Positions 9,222-16,728 are shown, counted from the first letter of the stretch. The stretch is DNA of 22,928 nt from Promethearchaeota archaeon (GCA_030615145.1 JAUWZT010000018.1:1-22928), one strand, 5' to 3'. Made by a program: numbers and translations. Notes: generated by a model from the sequence alone, not told the origin.

Positions 9222-9239
9222 AAGGCGTTAAATTGCCTT
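9222..9239 (+). other. Small hairpin between KARI-like and transporter genes
   Basis: AAGGC and GCCTT arms (9222-9226 and 9235-9239) enclose an 8-nt loop in the 45-bp gap. The arms are perfect but only 5 bp long. It could slow or end transcription or mark a processing site, or be chance. Confidence 0.25.
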
Positions 9240-9258
9240 TGAAAGAGATGTGTTTCAA

Positions 9259-10080
9259 ATGGCTAATGAAAATATTGTCATTGGATTAATTATTGGAATA
9301 ATTGCTTATATCTGTCTTGATATAGGGAAAGGAATCCAAAAGTATGCAATTGAAGGTTTTAAAGAAGAAAACTCTATTAAGAAAAAAAATTCTGGAATAT
9401 GGGTCGTTGGAACTATTTTAACAAGTTTATACATGTTCATCCAATGGGCTGCTTTATTTTTTGCCCCAATTAATATCGTAGCTCCATTAGAAGGTGTTGG
9501 GCTAATTATTCTTTTACTTTTTTCTTATTATATCTTAAAAGAACATATAACCCCTATTGAAATTAGCGGTGTTTTTTTCATAATTGTAGGAACTGTTTTA
9601 GTAACACTGTTTAACATAAATGTTGGAAGACTTAGCATGAGTCATTTCAACCTACCTTTTTTCTTGTGTTTTTCTATAATTATTCTCGTAATTGAGACGA
9701 TTATAATTTTTATATCTAAATTAAATGATTATAAATTATTTGGAATAATTATTGCGCTTACAGCAGGAACTACTAATGCATTGCAAACTGTTTCAAAGCG
9801 TATTACAACTATTCCCGAAATGACACTATATTTCACTTTAGCTACATTTATTTTTGCTCCATCAACTTTGCTTATAACTCAATACGCCTTTACTAAAGCA
9901 AAAGCCAATCAAGTTATACCTTGTTTTACTTCTACTAGCATTATTTTGGCATCCTTAATGAGTGTTTTAGCTTTAAATGGAAGTATTAGCGGGATTCAAG
10001 TTATTGGAATCATTTTAATTGTAATTGGGATTATTCTAATTTCAGCATTTCAAAAAGAAAGCGAAAACTTAAATAAATAA
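9259..10080 (+). CDS. DMT-superfamily membrane transporter (EamA/NIPA-like)
   Basis: The product is about 273 aa, almost entirely hydrophobic, with eight to nine predicted membrane helices in two halves. A first helix with Gly-rich small residues (IVIGLIIGIIAYICLDIGKG) is followed by a basic loop. The block INIVAPLEGVGLIILLLFSYYILKEHITPIEI, with acidic and basic residues at the end of a helix, matches the drug/metabolite transporter fold. The helix pattern and the P-L-E/G stretch resemble the NIPA magnesium-transporter branch, but the substrate cannot be read from sequence. A GTG at 9250 in the same frame is an alternative start; I prefer ATG 9259, with a purine-rich GAAAGAG about a dozen bases upstream. 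It likely shares a transcript with the KARI-like gene. Confidence 0.75.
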   Translation: MANENIVIGLIIGIIAYICLDIGKGIQKYAIEGFKEENSIKKKNSGIWVVGTILTSLYMFIQWAALFFAPINIVAPLEGVGLIILLLFSYYILKEHITPIEISGVFFIIVGTVLVTLFNINVGRLSMSHFNLPFFLCFSIIILVIETIIIFISKLNDYKLFGIIIALTAGTTNALQTVSKRITTIPEMTLYFTLATFIFAPSTLLITQYAFTKAKANQVIPCFTSTSIILASLMSVLALNGSISGIQVIGIILIVIGIILISAFQKESENLNK

Positions 10081-10105
10081 AAATTAGTCATTAGATAATC
10101 TTTCA

Positions 10106-10486
10106 TTAATCCTTTTTAAAAATTATATCTTCAATACCAATCCATTCTTTGGCGTCCTCAAGGTTGGATACGATTTTCCTTTTAGAAGATTCAGTGTGCT
10201 CTAGAAGATATTTGAATTCTACGCCTAATGGTGGATTTTTCGAGATTATAAATGCAGATTTGTTAAGTTTTTATTTTTTTCGTTTTAATAAATCTAAGAT
10301 TATATCGATTGACTCTATCCGTAAAAGAATCGCTTCGGTAATATCGATAATTACATTCAAATTCTCGTGAATATCTTTAGTTAAATCCTCAAATTCTATT
10401 ACAAATCTTTCTGCTACAGGTAAAGGGAAAGTTCCAATTGCTTTTATGTAAAAACTATAGTCACCTATTTTCTCAATTTGATACAT
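10106..10486 (-). pseudogene. STAS-like (SpoIIAA-type) domain protein with an in-frame stop
   Basis: The frame from ATG 10486 gives 71 residues (MYQIEKIGDYSFYIKAIGTF to LLKRKK) and meets TAA at 10273-10271. The same frame then continues without another stop as KLNKSAFIISKNPPLGVEFK and on to EDAKEWIGIEDIIFKKD, ending at TAA 10108-10106, for ~126 residues in all. Together the pieces have the beta-alpha layout of STAS/SpoIIAA-like proteins: a strand NVIIDITEA, a helix, a strand SAFIISKNP, and a closing NLEDAKEWI, like the family's EEALRWL ending. The stop lies in an A-rich run (CGAAAAAAATAAAAAC), so a point mutation, readthrough or a sequencing error are all possible. STAS proteins bind partners or nucleotides in regulatory switches. 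The partner here is unknown, and the gene is convergent with the transporter. Confidence 0.65.
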
Positions 10487-10885
10487 TTTATTGTAAATTT
10501 TTCTGTTTTAAATAAAAGTATAGCAAATTGTTTATATTAATTTTTTTATTTTTAGTTTCATCTTTTTTTATAAATTTGTTAAATTTCCTTGAAGACAAAC
10601 GATTTATGCCATGTTCCATTTAAGTTCTTCTCTTACATTGAATTTTTTACCATTAACCTTTATTGATCCAAGTCCCATTATACGTCTCCATATATTTTTA
10701 ATTTTATTATTTTTTAATTATGATCTGCAATTATAATAAACCTTTCTTTTTCCTAATTCTATGGCAAAAAAAAATTTGATACAAAGATTTAAATATGTAA
10801 AAAGTCCATTATAATTATATACGTCCATTCTTAACAATTACTTATTAACATAGAAAATATTAAATATAATAATGGTAAAATTGAA
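10487..10885. other. Intergenic region between divergent genes
   Basis: About 400 bp upstream of both the STAS-like gene (-) and the pseudo-GTPase gene (+). It is strongly AT-rich. TATA-like stretches on the plus strand are at ~10786-10796 (GATTTAAATATG) and ~10812-10823 (ATAATTATATAC), either of which could drive the gene at 10886. On the minus strand a 24-codon frame (10678-10604, start MGLGSIKVNGKKF) follows a GGAG motif, but it is too short to call. I see no RNA gene or repeat. Confidence 0.4.
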
Positions 10886-11839
10886 ATGAATCAAAAAATT
10901 GAGAGCCTTACCGATGGTCAAATTGCAAAATTAGTAGGTTTTCTAAAAAAAATTAATTATCCACAAGAGGAATTAAAATATGCTATAAAAAAGAAACTAA
11001 ATAAGTCCACTCTTGTAAAGAACGATAATTTTGATAATTCGATAAAACTTGAGGACCTAATTAGATTAGGGATTCAAGAGATTGATTTTGAATGGTTAAT
11101 ATCTCAAATCTCTATGGATGTTTTTACTTTGTTCGAAAAATCAATCAGTCGAGGTCAAGTAAAAGCTATAATAAAACGCGTTTTGGGAGTAATCCTTTCA
11201 AGTACAGATCGAAGTCAACTATATGAAATGCGTAAAAAAATTAGGAAATCTGAAAAATTTCTAACTTATTTTGGAGAATGGGGTAAAGAACCCGGCTATT
11301 TATTTAAAGTGATTATAACTGGATTGGACGACGATCAATCAAGGAAACTTCATTCCTTGCATATCGCTCCTAAGATGTCTGGAGAAAGAATAACGATCGG
11401 AGTTGAATTCTACACCAAAACAATAGAATCCTACAATAAATCTCTTATAAAATTACAGTTTTGGAATGTATCAGGAAATAAAAGGTTTGAATTTCTAAGA
11501 GAGCGTTACTACAAGGGTGCGAGTGCTATGATAATATTTTATGAAAAAGGGAATCAGGAATCACTTAAATCAGCTAAAAAGTATTATTCAGAATTTAAAA
11601 AAGCAACGAACTTAAAATTTAAATTAATAAAATTGAAGGATGTATATATCGATACGCCAATAATTCTTGTAGGATTAGGAGGTAAATCCTTAATACCCTT
11701 AGAAGGTGGCCCTTATCTTGCAAAAGATTTAGGAGCAACTTATTTTGATAAAAATGAGATACGGAGAGGAGAATTTGAAGAAATTTTTAATTATGTTTCG
11801 GTCGAATTGGTCGTAAAGTGTCAAAACCCAAAGAAATAA
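10886..11839 (+). CDS. Pseudo-GTPase: N-terminal helical region plus degenerate Ras/Rab-like domain
   Basis: This protein has 317 aa. Residues ~1-130 are charged and mostly helical with no family I can name. Residues ~138-310 follow a Rab/Ras domain: strand LFKVIITGL, switch-I-like TIGVEFYTKTI (170-180, with the Thr-Ile-Gly-x-x-Phe of Rabs), strand LIKLQFWNVSGNKRFEFLRE (switch II, replacing WDTAGQERF), and YYKGASAMIIFY (208-219, replacing YYRGA.G.I.VYD). The nucleotide-binding elements are lost: the P-loop GxxxxGKS/T is GLDDDQSRKL (146-155), Asp and Gln of DTAGQ are gone, and NKxD is replaced by GLGGKS. It should therefore bind GTP poorly or not at all, and may act as a scaffold or decoy for regulators of true small GTPases, which are abundant in Asgard archaea. 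The next gene, convergent and 10 bp away, is a possible longin/roadblock-type protein, a known GTPase-partner fold. Confidence 0.72.
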   Translation: MNQKIESLTDGQIAKLVGFLKKINYPQEELKYAIKKKLNKSTLVKNDNFDNSIKLEDLIRLGIQEIDFEWLISQISMDVFTLFEKSISRGQVKAIIKRVLGVILSSTDRSQLYEMRKKIRKSEKFLTYFGEWGKEPGYLFKVIITGLDDDQSRKLHSLHIAPKMSGERITIGVEFYTKTIESYNKSLIKLQFWNVSGNKRFEFLRERYYKGASAMIIFYEKGNQESLKSAKKYYSEFKKATNLKFKLIKLKDVYIDTPIILVGLGGKSLIPLEGGPYLAKDLGATYFDKNEIRRGEFEEIFNYVSVELVVKCQNPKK

Positions 11840-11849
11840 TCCCGAAATT

Positions 11850-12608
11850 TTACTCATTCTTAAAATTTTCCGGCACATTTAGATTTATTTCAAAGAGTTT
11901 ATCTTGGATTTTGTTCCTTATTTCCTTAGAGATGTTATTTATTATTTCGTCAGGTACATATTCCAAGTATGCGTATAACTCATTTTGAATTATCAGCCCT
12001 ATTTCACTCATCGATTTTTCAATAGTTTCGTGTTTTCTTAAATAAATGTTTTTATATGTTTGTATATACTTTACATTAAACTTTTTAAGCCAATTTTTAC
12101 CCTTATTTTCTAATATCCTAAGTATATCTCTAGATCTCGCATCGTTAAAATTCTCGAATTCGTATTTGTATTTAGTTAACTTATCTTCGCAGTATTTTAA
12201 AACTTGAGTTCTTTCTTTTGAAGTCAAATTAGTTTGAGAATTTAGAAAAACAATAACCATATATTCGAATAAAAAATATATTTGAGCTTTAATGTTGGAA
12301 CCATAGATTTCAAGATGAGACAGGTTTTTTATGTTGGTTTGTCCTGCAAATATTTTAAATGAACTCAAATACATGGAAATTAGATCGAGTTCCAGAAGAC
12401 TTTTATCTCCTTCTGATAGATAAGACTTAATCGGACGGTAACCATTCTCGCTTTTTGAACCATACTCAAAAACGGTTATGGTATTTCCGTATTGATCTGA
12501 GAAGATAATGCCGATAATGGGTGGTATAGTGTTAAAATTATGGGTGCGATATACCGTTTCGGTTAATTTTTTTTCAACGAAACTATCATCTATTTGAGTC
12601 CCAAGCAC
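11850..12608 (-). CDS. Possible longin/roadblock-type (profilin-fold) domain protein with helical C-terminus
   Basis: The product has 252 aa. Residues ~28-135 have the rhythm of longin/roadblock-like domains: a strand IIGIIFSDQYGNTITVFEYG (an I.FSD..GN...E pattern), a charged loop, a helix ELDLISMYLSSFKIFAG, a strand/helix LSHLEIYGSNIKAQIYFLFEYMV and a hydrophobic strand MVIVFLNS, then a long helix. The second half is helical and charged without a known signature. Such folds bind small GTPases, and Asgard genomes encode many. The neighbouring gene is a pseudo-GTPase, which supports a role in GTPase signalling or membrane dynamics, but the assignment is by eye. A 39-bp element shared with the MIT-like gene lies ~100 bp upstream and points toward this gene. 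No membrane segment is present. Confidence 0.6.
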   Translation of the reverse strand: MLGTQIDDSFVEKKLTETVYRTHNFNTIPPIIGIIFSDQYGNTITVFEYGSKSENGYRPIKSYLSEGDKSLLELDLISMYLSSFKIFAGQTNIKNLSHLEIYGSNIKAQIYFLFEYMVIVFLNSQTNLTSKERTQVLKYCEDKLTKYKYEFENFNDARSRDILRILENKGKNWLKKFNVKYIQTYKNIYLRKHETIEKSMSEIGLIIQNELYAYLEYVPDEIINNISKEIRNKIQDKLFEINLNVPENFKNE

Positions 12609-12692
12609 AAATCAAAATAAACAATTACGCTATAAAGATAAGAGGGAGTGCTGATTTTTAGAAAAAAAGCGAGAAGTTCCGACATTTATGAT

Positions 12693-12712
12693 CGTGAAAC
12701 AAGTCTTTCACG
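12693..12712. repeat. Perfect 7-bp inverted repeat (hairpin)
   Basis: CGTGAAA (12693-12699) and TTTCACG (12706-12712) flank CAAGTC. One arm runs into the end of the 39-bp element. It would lie near the start of, or within, the leader of the longin-like gene's transcript. The other copy of the 39-bp element lacks it. Confidence 0.5.
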
Positions 12713-12747
12713 CACAAACATATCACTTAGAGGATATATTTTACTTA
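12709..12747 (-). promoter_or_regulatory. 39-bp duplicated element, copy A (promoter-like)
   Basis: Read on the minus strand this begins TAAGTAAAATATATCC and ends GTTTGTGCGTG; it is identical over 39 bp to 16729-16767 read on the plus strand. The AAGTAAAATATAT end resembles an archaeal BRE/TATA box, and the conserved block extends ~25 bp to where transcription would start, toward the longin-like gene 100 bp downstream. It begins ~36 bp past the 3' end of tRNA-Trp. It is a shared promoter or a dispersed short repeat. Confidence 0.6.
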
Positions 12748-12753
12748 ACTTAT

Positions 12754-12782
12754 GAAAAAATTATTAAAAATATTTAAAAAAG
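12754..12782 (-). terminator. T-rich tract downstream of tRNA-Trp
   Basis: On the minus strand the tRNA is followed within a few bases by three T runs (CTTTTTTAAA, then ATTTTTAA, then ATTTTTTC). Archaeal polymerase terminates at such tracts, so the tRNA is probably a separate transcript ending here. Confidence 0.5.
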
Positions 12783-12886
12783 TGGGAGCGACCGGATTTG
12801 AACCGGTGACCAACAACTCTGGAGGCTGCCGCGTTCGGTACTATGCACCGAAAGGACAAAGTTATACCGGGCTTCGCCACGCCCCC
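12783..12886 (-). tRNA. tRNA-Trp(CCA) with a ~28-29-nt intron in the D arm
   Basis: Reading the minus strand from 12886: acceptor GGGGGCG pairs with CGCTCCC (one G-T) and discriminator A is 12783. The T arm is ACCGG-TTCAAAT-CCGGT. The anticodon stem GCAGC/GTTGT encloses CTCCAGA with anticodon CCA at 12822-12820. The D stem GCG/CGC forms only after removing an intron between GGTATA and CGC. The anticodon loop is uninterrupted, whereas many archaeal tRNA-Trp genes carry an intron at 37/38. CCA is not encoded. Because AAC occurs at both junctions, the exact boundaries are ambiguous by a base or so. A TATA-like TTTAATATAAA lies ~35-45 bp upstream. It supplies tryptophan decoding at UGG. Confidence 0.88.
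12834..12862 (-). other. tRNA intron with bulge-helix-bulge-like fold
   Basis: The D-loop exon bases CGGTA pair with TACCG near the intron's 3' end (5-bp central helix). Three-base bulges TAA and AAC lie on opposite strands, and the inner helix CTTTG/CATAG has one mismatch. Cutting after the second base of each bulge removes 29 nt (12862-12834); a 28-nt removal gives a more normal D loop. The intron can also form a competing perfect hairpin TTCGGT/ACCGAA with a 7-nt loop. Confidence 0.7.
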
Positions 12887-12917
12887 ATGCTATAAATAAT
12901 AAATTCGTGGCGTAAGG

Positions 12918-12932
12918 TAATTTATATTAAAT
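12918..12932 (-). promoter_or_regulatory. TATA-like box for tRNA-Trp
   Basis: On the minus strand ATTTAATATAAATT lies ~32-46 bp before the mature tRNA 5' end, the expected place for an archaeal TATA box with a short leader removed by RNase P. Confidence 0.4.
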
Positions 12933-13014
12933 AACTACAAATTTTTAATTTTACTAATTACTCATAATATTTCAGTTTTATGAAATGTTAAAATAATTTT
13001 GAAGTGAAAAAAAT

Positions 13015-13596
13015 TTGACCCTTAAGAAATTAGGCGATTTAAATATTAGATATATAACGATTATTCAACTGGCATTTGCTTTAATTATATCTTTATTGTT
13101 TCAATTCGTTATCCCCTTATCTTGGCAACCATTGGATGCGTATGAAAGTGGTTATACCACAAAACATGGGGATCCTGGGACTAATTTAGTGTTCTTTACG
13201 ATAAGTCTATGGTATTTTTCGTTATCTATCGTATGGTTTTTGCGTCGTGATAATAAATACATAAATCACTTTATCCTTTATTCGATTTTTCCTTTAAGCT
13301 TAATAGTTGTATTGGAATTTAGCGTTTTGGGACTTTATTACGATTATATCCATATCTTTCCATTAATAATTGCGTTTTATATCACGTGGAAAAAACGGGA
13401 TAGTTTAATACCACATTATATAATCTATTATACTATTTTTTTAGCTGTTTGGCTCTTTACGGTATATTTTTTAAAACTGGCATATTATGGGGCTCCACTG
13501 TTGACATTTATATTTAACTGGGGTATCAATACATTGCTTAACATAGGCTATACTTTCTTCGTTATATATTTAAAAAAAAAGAGTAGAAAGTCCTAA
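13015..13596 (+). CDS. Multi-pass membrane protein of unknown function
   Basis: The protein has 193 aa with about six hydrophobic helices: ~13-33, a loop with the pattern SWQPLDAYESGYTTKHGDPG (probably outside), ~58-77, ~84-105, ~110-126, ~134-154 and ~160-185, then a Lys/Arg-rich tail expected to be cytoplasmic. The layout recalls small carotenoid-cyclase-like or DUF-type membrane proteins, but I recognise no signature residues. The start is TTG at 13015, since no in-frame ATG precedes the first helix; a GAAG motif lies ~11 bases upstream. The stop abuts the stop of the convergent zinc-ribbon gene, with no gap. Confidence 0.6.
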   Translation: MTLKKLGDLNIRYITIIQLAFALIISLLFQFVIPLSWQPLDAYESGYTTKHGDPGTNLVFFTISLWYFSLSIVWFLRRDNKYINHFILYSIFPLSLIVVLEFSVLGLYYDYIHIFPLIIAFYITWKKRDSLIPHYIIYYTIFLAVWLFTVYFLKLAYYGAPLLTFIFNWGINTLLNIGYTFFVIYLKKKSRKS

Positions 13597-14091
13597 TCAG
13601 ACAATTTTCGAACCACAGAATTCACAAAATCTAAGATTTTTAGCATCTTTCATGGAAGCCCCGCAAGTAGGGCAAAAATTGGGCTTTTTTGGAGTGGGAG
13701 CGCCCTTTTGAAAGACTTCATATTCAGCGATTATTTTCTCTTCTTTTATTGCCGGGAATTCATAACCGCAAATATCGCAATATTTATTGTTTCTGTGCAT
13801 ATAAATATTGCAATTTGGACATTTACTTATTAATTTCAAGCCACAATTGCGACAATACTCTGTGTAAACGCTAGTTGGAAAGTTGCAACGCGGACAATAC
13901 TTTTTTGATTCTCCCGAATAACGATAGACAACAATACCTATTATAACGAATAATATTACGGGAATTATGACAAGTAGCAAAATATTAATTCCAATGAAAA
14001 AGAGTGCGATCATTAAAAAAACGACTACTAAAAAAGTAACTAAACCACTCAATAGGGAGATACTTTTACGTTTGGTTTGTGTAAAGCTCAT
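13597..14091 (-). CDS. Two-helix membrane protein with three zinc-ribbon modules
   Basis: This 164-aa protein has two adjacent membrane helices (about 12-34 and 36-57). A soluble tail follows with twelve cysteines in three CxxC...CxxC sets: C66/C69/C80/C83, C91/C94/C105/C108 and C140/C143/C156/C159. Each can hold one zinc ion in a rubredoxin-like knuckle of the double-zinc-ribbon type. Such domains mediate protein or nucleic-acid contacts and are common on archaeal membrane proteins of unknown role. It is convergent with the membrane protein at 13015 and lies downstream of the small zinc-ribbon gene at 14143 on the same strand, so both could be on one transcript. No enzyme motif is visible. 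Confidence 0.75.
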   Translation of the reverse strand: MSFTQTKRKSISLLSGLVTFLVVVFLMIALFFIGINILLLVIIPVILFVIIGIVVYRYSGESKKYCPRCNFPTSVYTEYCRNCGLKLISKCPNCNIYMHRNNKYCDICGYEFPAIKEEKIIAEYEVFQKGAPTPKKPNFCPTCGASMKDAKNLRFCEFCGSKIV

Positions 14092-14142
14092 TTGATATTA
14101 CTCTAATTGTACTTTGAAATATTTTCTAATGTCTTAAAGAAT

Positions 14143-14325
14143 TCATTGTTTTAATATTGATTCTTTTTCATCTTGTTTTGTTTTGCAATATGGACAAATC
14201 TTAGTATTGCTATCAATTTTTTCTCCACATGCAAAACACATATTTTTGCTTTCCCCGTATTGGATTTTATTATCTATAACTCTTGCGGTTTTTCTTGCTT
14301 TATCTGTAATATTAATTTTTGACAT
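14143..14325 (-). CDS. Small zinc-ribbon protein
   Basis: This is a protein of ~60 aa starting MSKINITDKARKTARVIDNK. A short basic helical N-terminus precedes one four-cysteine zinc ribbon, CFACGEKIDSNTKICPYCK. An in-frame ATG at 14346 would add seven residues; I prefer 14325 because the added residues look unrelated to a folded start, but neither has a strong ribosome-binding site. The ribbon closely resembles the one ending the MIT-like protein at 16834 (CFACGTISPFNTKICPSCG), sharing CFACG and the TKICP spacing. It may be an adaptor binding a common partner. Confidence 0.6.
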   Translation of the reverse strand: MSKINITDKARKTARVIDNKIQYGESKNMCFACGEKIDSNTKICPYCKTKQDEKESILKQ

Positions 14326-14527
14326 AATAAGCTCAAATTGATGCAATAATTATTTTATGATCTTCAATTAATATAATTTAGATAAAATCTATAAAAAAAA
14401 TGGAGTCCAATTTTTATTTTTTCAGTAATAATAAATTCGCGATAATAACAAAATTTAAGTGCTTTAAACGACTTTAAAATAATACGGAACGCCTTTAATA
14501 AAATTAATGAAATAAAAAAATAACTAT

Positions 14528-14533
14528 AAGGAG
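14528..14533 (+). promoter_or_regulatory. Shine-Dalgarno site of rps30e
   Basis: AAGGAG, 11 bases before ATG 14545, is among the clearest ribosome-binding sites in the window. It selects 14545 rather than the out-of-frame ATG at 14538. Confidence 0.6.
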
Positions 14534-14544
14534 ATTTATGAAAA

Positions 14545-14748
14545 ATGCCAGGAAGTCACGGTAGTTTAACTAAAGCTGGAAAGGTTAAACAACAAACACC
14601 AAAAATATCAAGAACTGGAGTTAACTCAAGGAAGAAAAAGCCTCCAAGAATGAGATTCCGCGATCTTTATATACAGAGATGTGAGAAAGGGGAATACGCA
14701 GGACAGCGTGAATCTATAGGTGCTAAACGAGCATCCTACAAACGTTAA
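14545..14748 (+). CDS. rps30e: Small-subunit ribosomal protein S30e
   Basis: This basic protein of 67 aa opens with the diagnostic MPGSHGSLTKAGKV and continues with KQQTPKI, a Lys/Pro stretch (RKKKPPRMRFRDLYIQR) and a basic end, as in archaeal and eukaryotic S30e (eS30). The protein binds the shoulder of the small ribosomal subunit near the decoding site. In animals it is made as a fusion with a ubiquitin-like domain (FAU); here it is free-standing with no fusion. The length is close to the archaeal norm. The gene stands alone between zinc-ribbon and TPR genes, both on the opposite strand. Bacteria lack this family, which supports an archaeal origin of the window. Confidence 0.95.
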   Translation: MPGSHGSLTKAGKVKQQTPKISRTGVNSRKKKPPRMRFRDLYIQRCEKGEYAGQRESIGAKRASYKR

Positions 14749-14768
14749 GTCTAATTTTTTTAATTATT

Positions 14769-16658
14769 TTAACCTAACACTCCAATCTTCTTTAATTGGT
14801 TAATTAAAATTTGACTTTGTTTATAATAGTGGGTTGAGTTATTACTATCATTAGCTAGTATATCATAATAATCACACATTAGCAAATTCCATCGAATTGC
14901 TCTACGGATTCCTGATATTTCTTTTAAGTTAAGATAAAGTTGCCTTTCGATTTTTTTCATTAAATATAGCGATTTTTTTGAATCAACCCTGTGATGAATA
15001 TAGAACTCGGCTAATTCTAAAACTAAATCAAATAAAATGGGAGCGTTTTTCTTCTCATCATAATCTAAACCGACTGCCTCTATGCCAGATCGTAACGATT
15101 TTTGAGCTTGAGATAAATTATCTTTCGATTTATAGTATTTGGCTCGCTTGAGATGATAATTTAACTTTACTTTAATCGAACTGTTTCCTAATTGAAAAGC
15201 TTTCTTGAAATAATTTTTTGACTGAGCTAATTTATTCTGTTTCAAATTAATTAATCCCAAGTATAAGTAAGCCATACCAAGCAATTCATCTTTATCAGTA
15301 ATTATTTCTTCTTTTTCCAAGAAATTGACGATAATATTAAAGTGAGACAAGGCTTCATCAAATTCTTCAGTTTTATAAAACCACTTACCTAAATAATATT
15401 GTATTTTTATAATAAATTCTATTGGTACATCTCCAGATTTAGCAACTTCCATCGCACTTTGTAAATAATTGAGCTTAACCTCATCTTGGTTTAGTAATGA
15501 GGCTATTTTTCTTAATTTTAATAATATTGAGACTACAATTTTCTTTTGACGGTTTTTATTGAAAATTTTTAAAGAGTTATTTAACAATTGAGTAGCCTCA
15601 TCAAACCTATAATTCTTAATTAACTTTTCTGCTTCTGTATAGGAATTTATTGATTCGATCATTTCAAAATTAGTAGGTGGTGAATTAAATAGGTCATTGT
15701 GAATTTGATATAATTCTCCTTTTGATAATGTGCTTTCGTAATGTAATGCTGAAAATGGAAAGTTATTTCTTTCTAACTCAAATCCTTTTGACTCTAATTC
15801 TCTTTCAGGGTTAAATTTTACATAGTCATTTTGATTAATTTCTGCTAAAGTTATAATTTCTAATATAGAATTCAACATCATTCTGGAAAACTTAATCCAA
15901 TTTTCAACATAGGTTTCTAGCTTAAACTCAGTATCATTAAACAAAGAACTTATAATATACGGAGAATAGCAATCGAAAGAAGATCTGATAAAAAATTTAT
16001 GATATTCTAAATCCTTAAAAAATGTGAAAAAGCCCTTTTCTAATATGAAAAACTCATCAAAGTTTTCTTCATTTGAAAAAAATAACGACTCAGAAGCTCG
16101 AAGTTTAGGAACTCCATCTCTCAATTCCCACGGAAGTTTAAATGTAGGTTTCAATCTAGTGCTTTTCAAAGCGTTTACTATTTTATTTATATAACCTCCG
16201 CCAAATTGTTGGAACTTATCGCGTTTATTCATTAAAGATATGCGTATACGATTTAACCATGTACTATCGATCTCGTCGGTTATTGGTTCAGGCATTAACA
16301 GATTTAATATATTAAGTAAGTCATTCTCCTTACCTTTGATGGGAAAATTATGCTCTAAAGTAACTTGAAGGGCTAAATCTCGGAGCATTTTCATTAAAAA
16401 AAGAATAACCTTATAGGTATTATGATTTAAATCCCATAATTTAAAAGCCAAGCAAATGCGAAAACTTATTACTTCAAGCGGAAAATTTAACCTTAAAGGC
16501 AGCGAAACCGGAAATTTAATTGTAAACAGTATTAATTTATCCTTTTTAACGCTATACCTGAAGTAATTTTCAATAGTTCCATCTATTTTCCAACCATTTC
16601 GTTCAATTACTTCTCTTAAATTGTTTAACTCACTAGAAGAAAAGGGTCTTATTGACAT
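14769..16658 (-). CDS. TPR-repeat protein with large unrecognised N-terminal region
   Basis: This protein has 629 aa. The first ~330 residues, beginning MSIRPFSSSELNNLREVIER, contain no membrane helix or motif I know. Residues ~340-570 form helix pairs of the tetratricopeptide type, such as AEKLIKNYRFDEATQLLNNS, GKWFYKTEEFDEALSHFNII and GLINLKQNKLAQSKNYFKKA, with the usual Ala/Gly/Tyr spacing. The stack should make a curved surface that binds a peptide or another protein. The start at 16658 is the first ATG. It is divergent from the MIT-like gene, with a 175-bp shared upstream region that holds one copy of the 39-bp element, although that element points away from this gene. The role is unknown. 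Confidence 0.72.
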   Translation of the reverse strand: MSIRPFSSSELNNLREVIERNGWKIDGTIENYFRYSVKKDKLILFTIKFPVSLPLRLNFPLEVISFRICLAFKLWDLNHNTYKVILFLMKMLRDLALQVTLEHNFPIKGKENDLLNILNLLMPEPITDEIDSTWLNRIRISLMNKRDKFQQFGGGYINKIVNALKSTRLKPTFKLPWELRDGVPKLRASESLFFSNEENFDEFFILEKGFFTFFKDLEYHKFFIRSSFDCYSPYIISSLFNDTEFKLETYVENWIKFSRMMLNSILEIITLAEINQNDYVKFNPERELESKGFELERNNFPFSALHYESTLSKGELYQIHNDLFNSPPTNFEMIESINSYTEAEKLIKNYRFDEATQLLNNSLKIFNKNRQKKIVVSILLKLRKIASLLNQDEVKLNYLQSAMEVAKSGDVPIEFIIKIQYYLGKWFYKTEEFDEALSHFNIIVNFLEKEEIITDKDELLGMAYLYLGLINLKQNKLAQSKNYFKKAFQLGNSSIKVKLNYHLKRAKYYKSKDNLSQAQKSLRSGIEAVGLDYDEKKNAPILFDLVLELAEFYIHHRVDSKKSLYLMKKIERQLYLNLKEISGIRRAIRWNLLMCDYYDILANDSNNSTHYYKQSQILINQLKKIGVLG

Positions 16659-16728
16659 AAATTAAAATAAAAAGTATTTTCTTTTAATAAACTAAGAAAA
16701 AACTCTATTATTAATTTTTACAAAACAA

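Noticed and set aside
10604..10678. 24-codon minus-strand frame (MGLGSIKVNGKKF...) with a GGAG upstream
   Set aside because: Too short to separate from chance without homologues.
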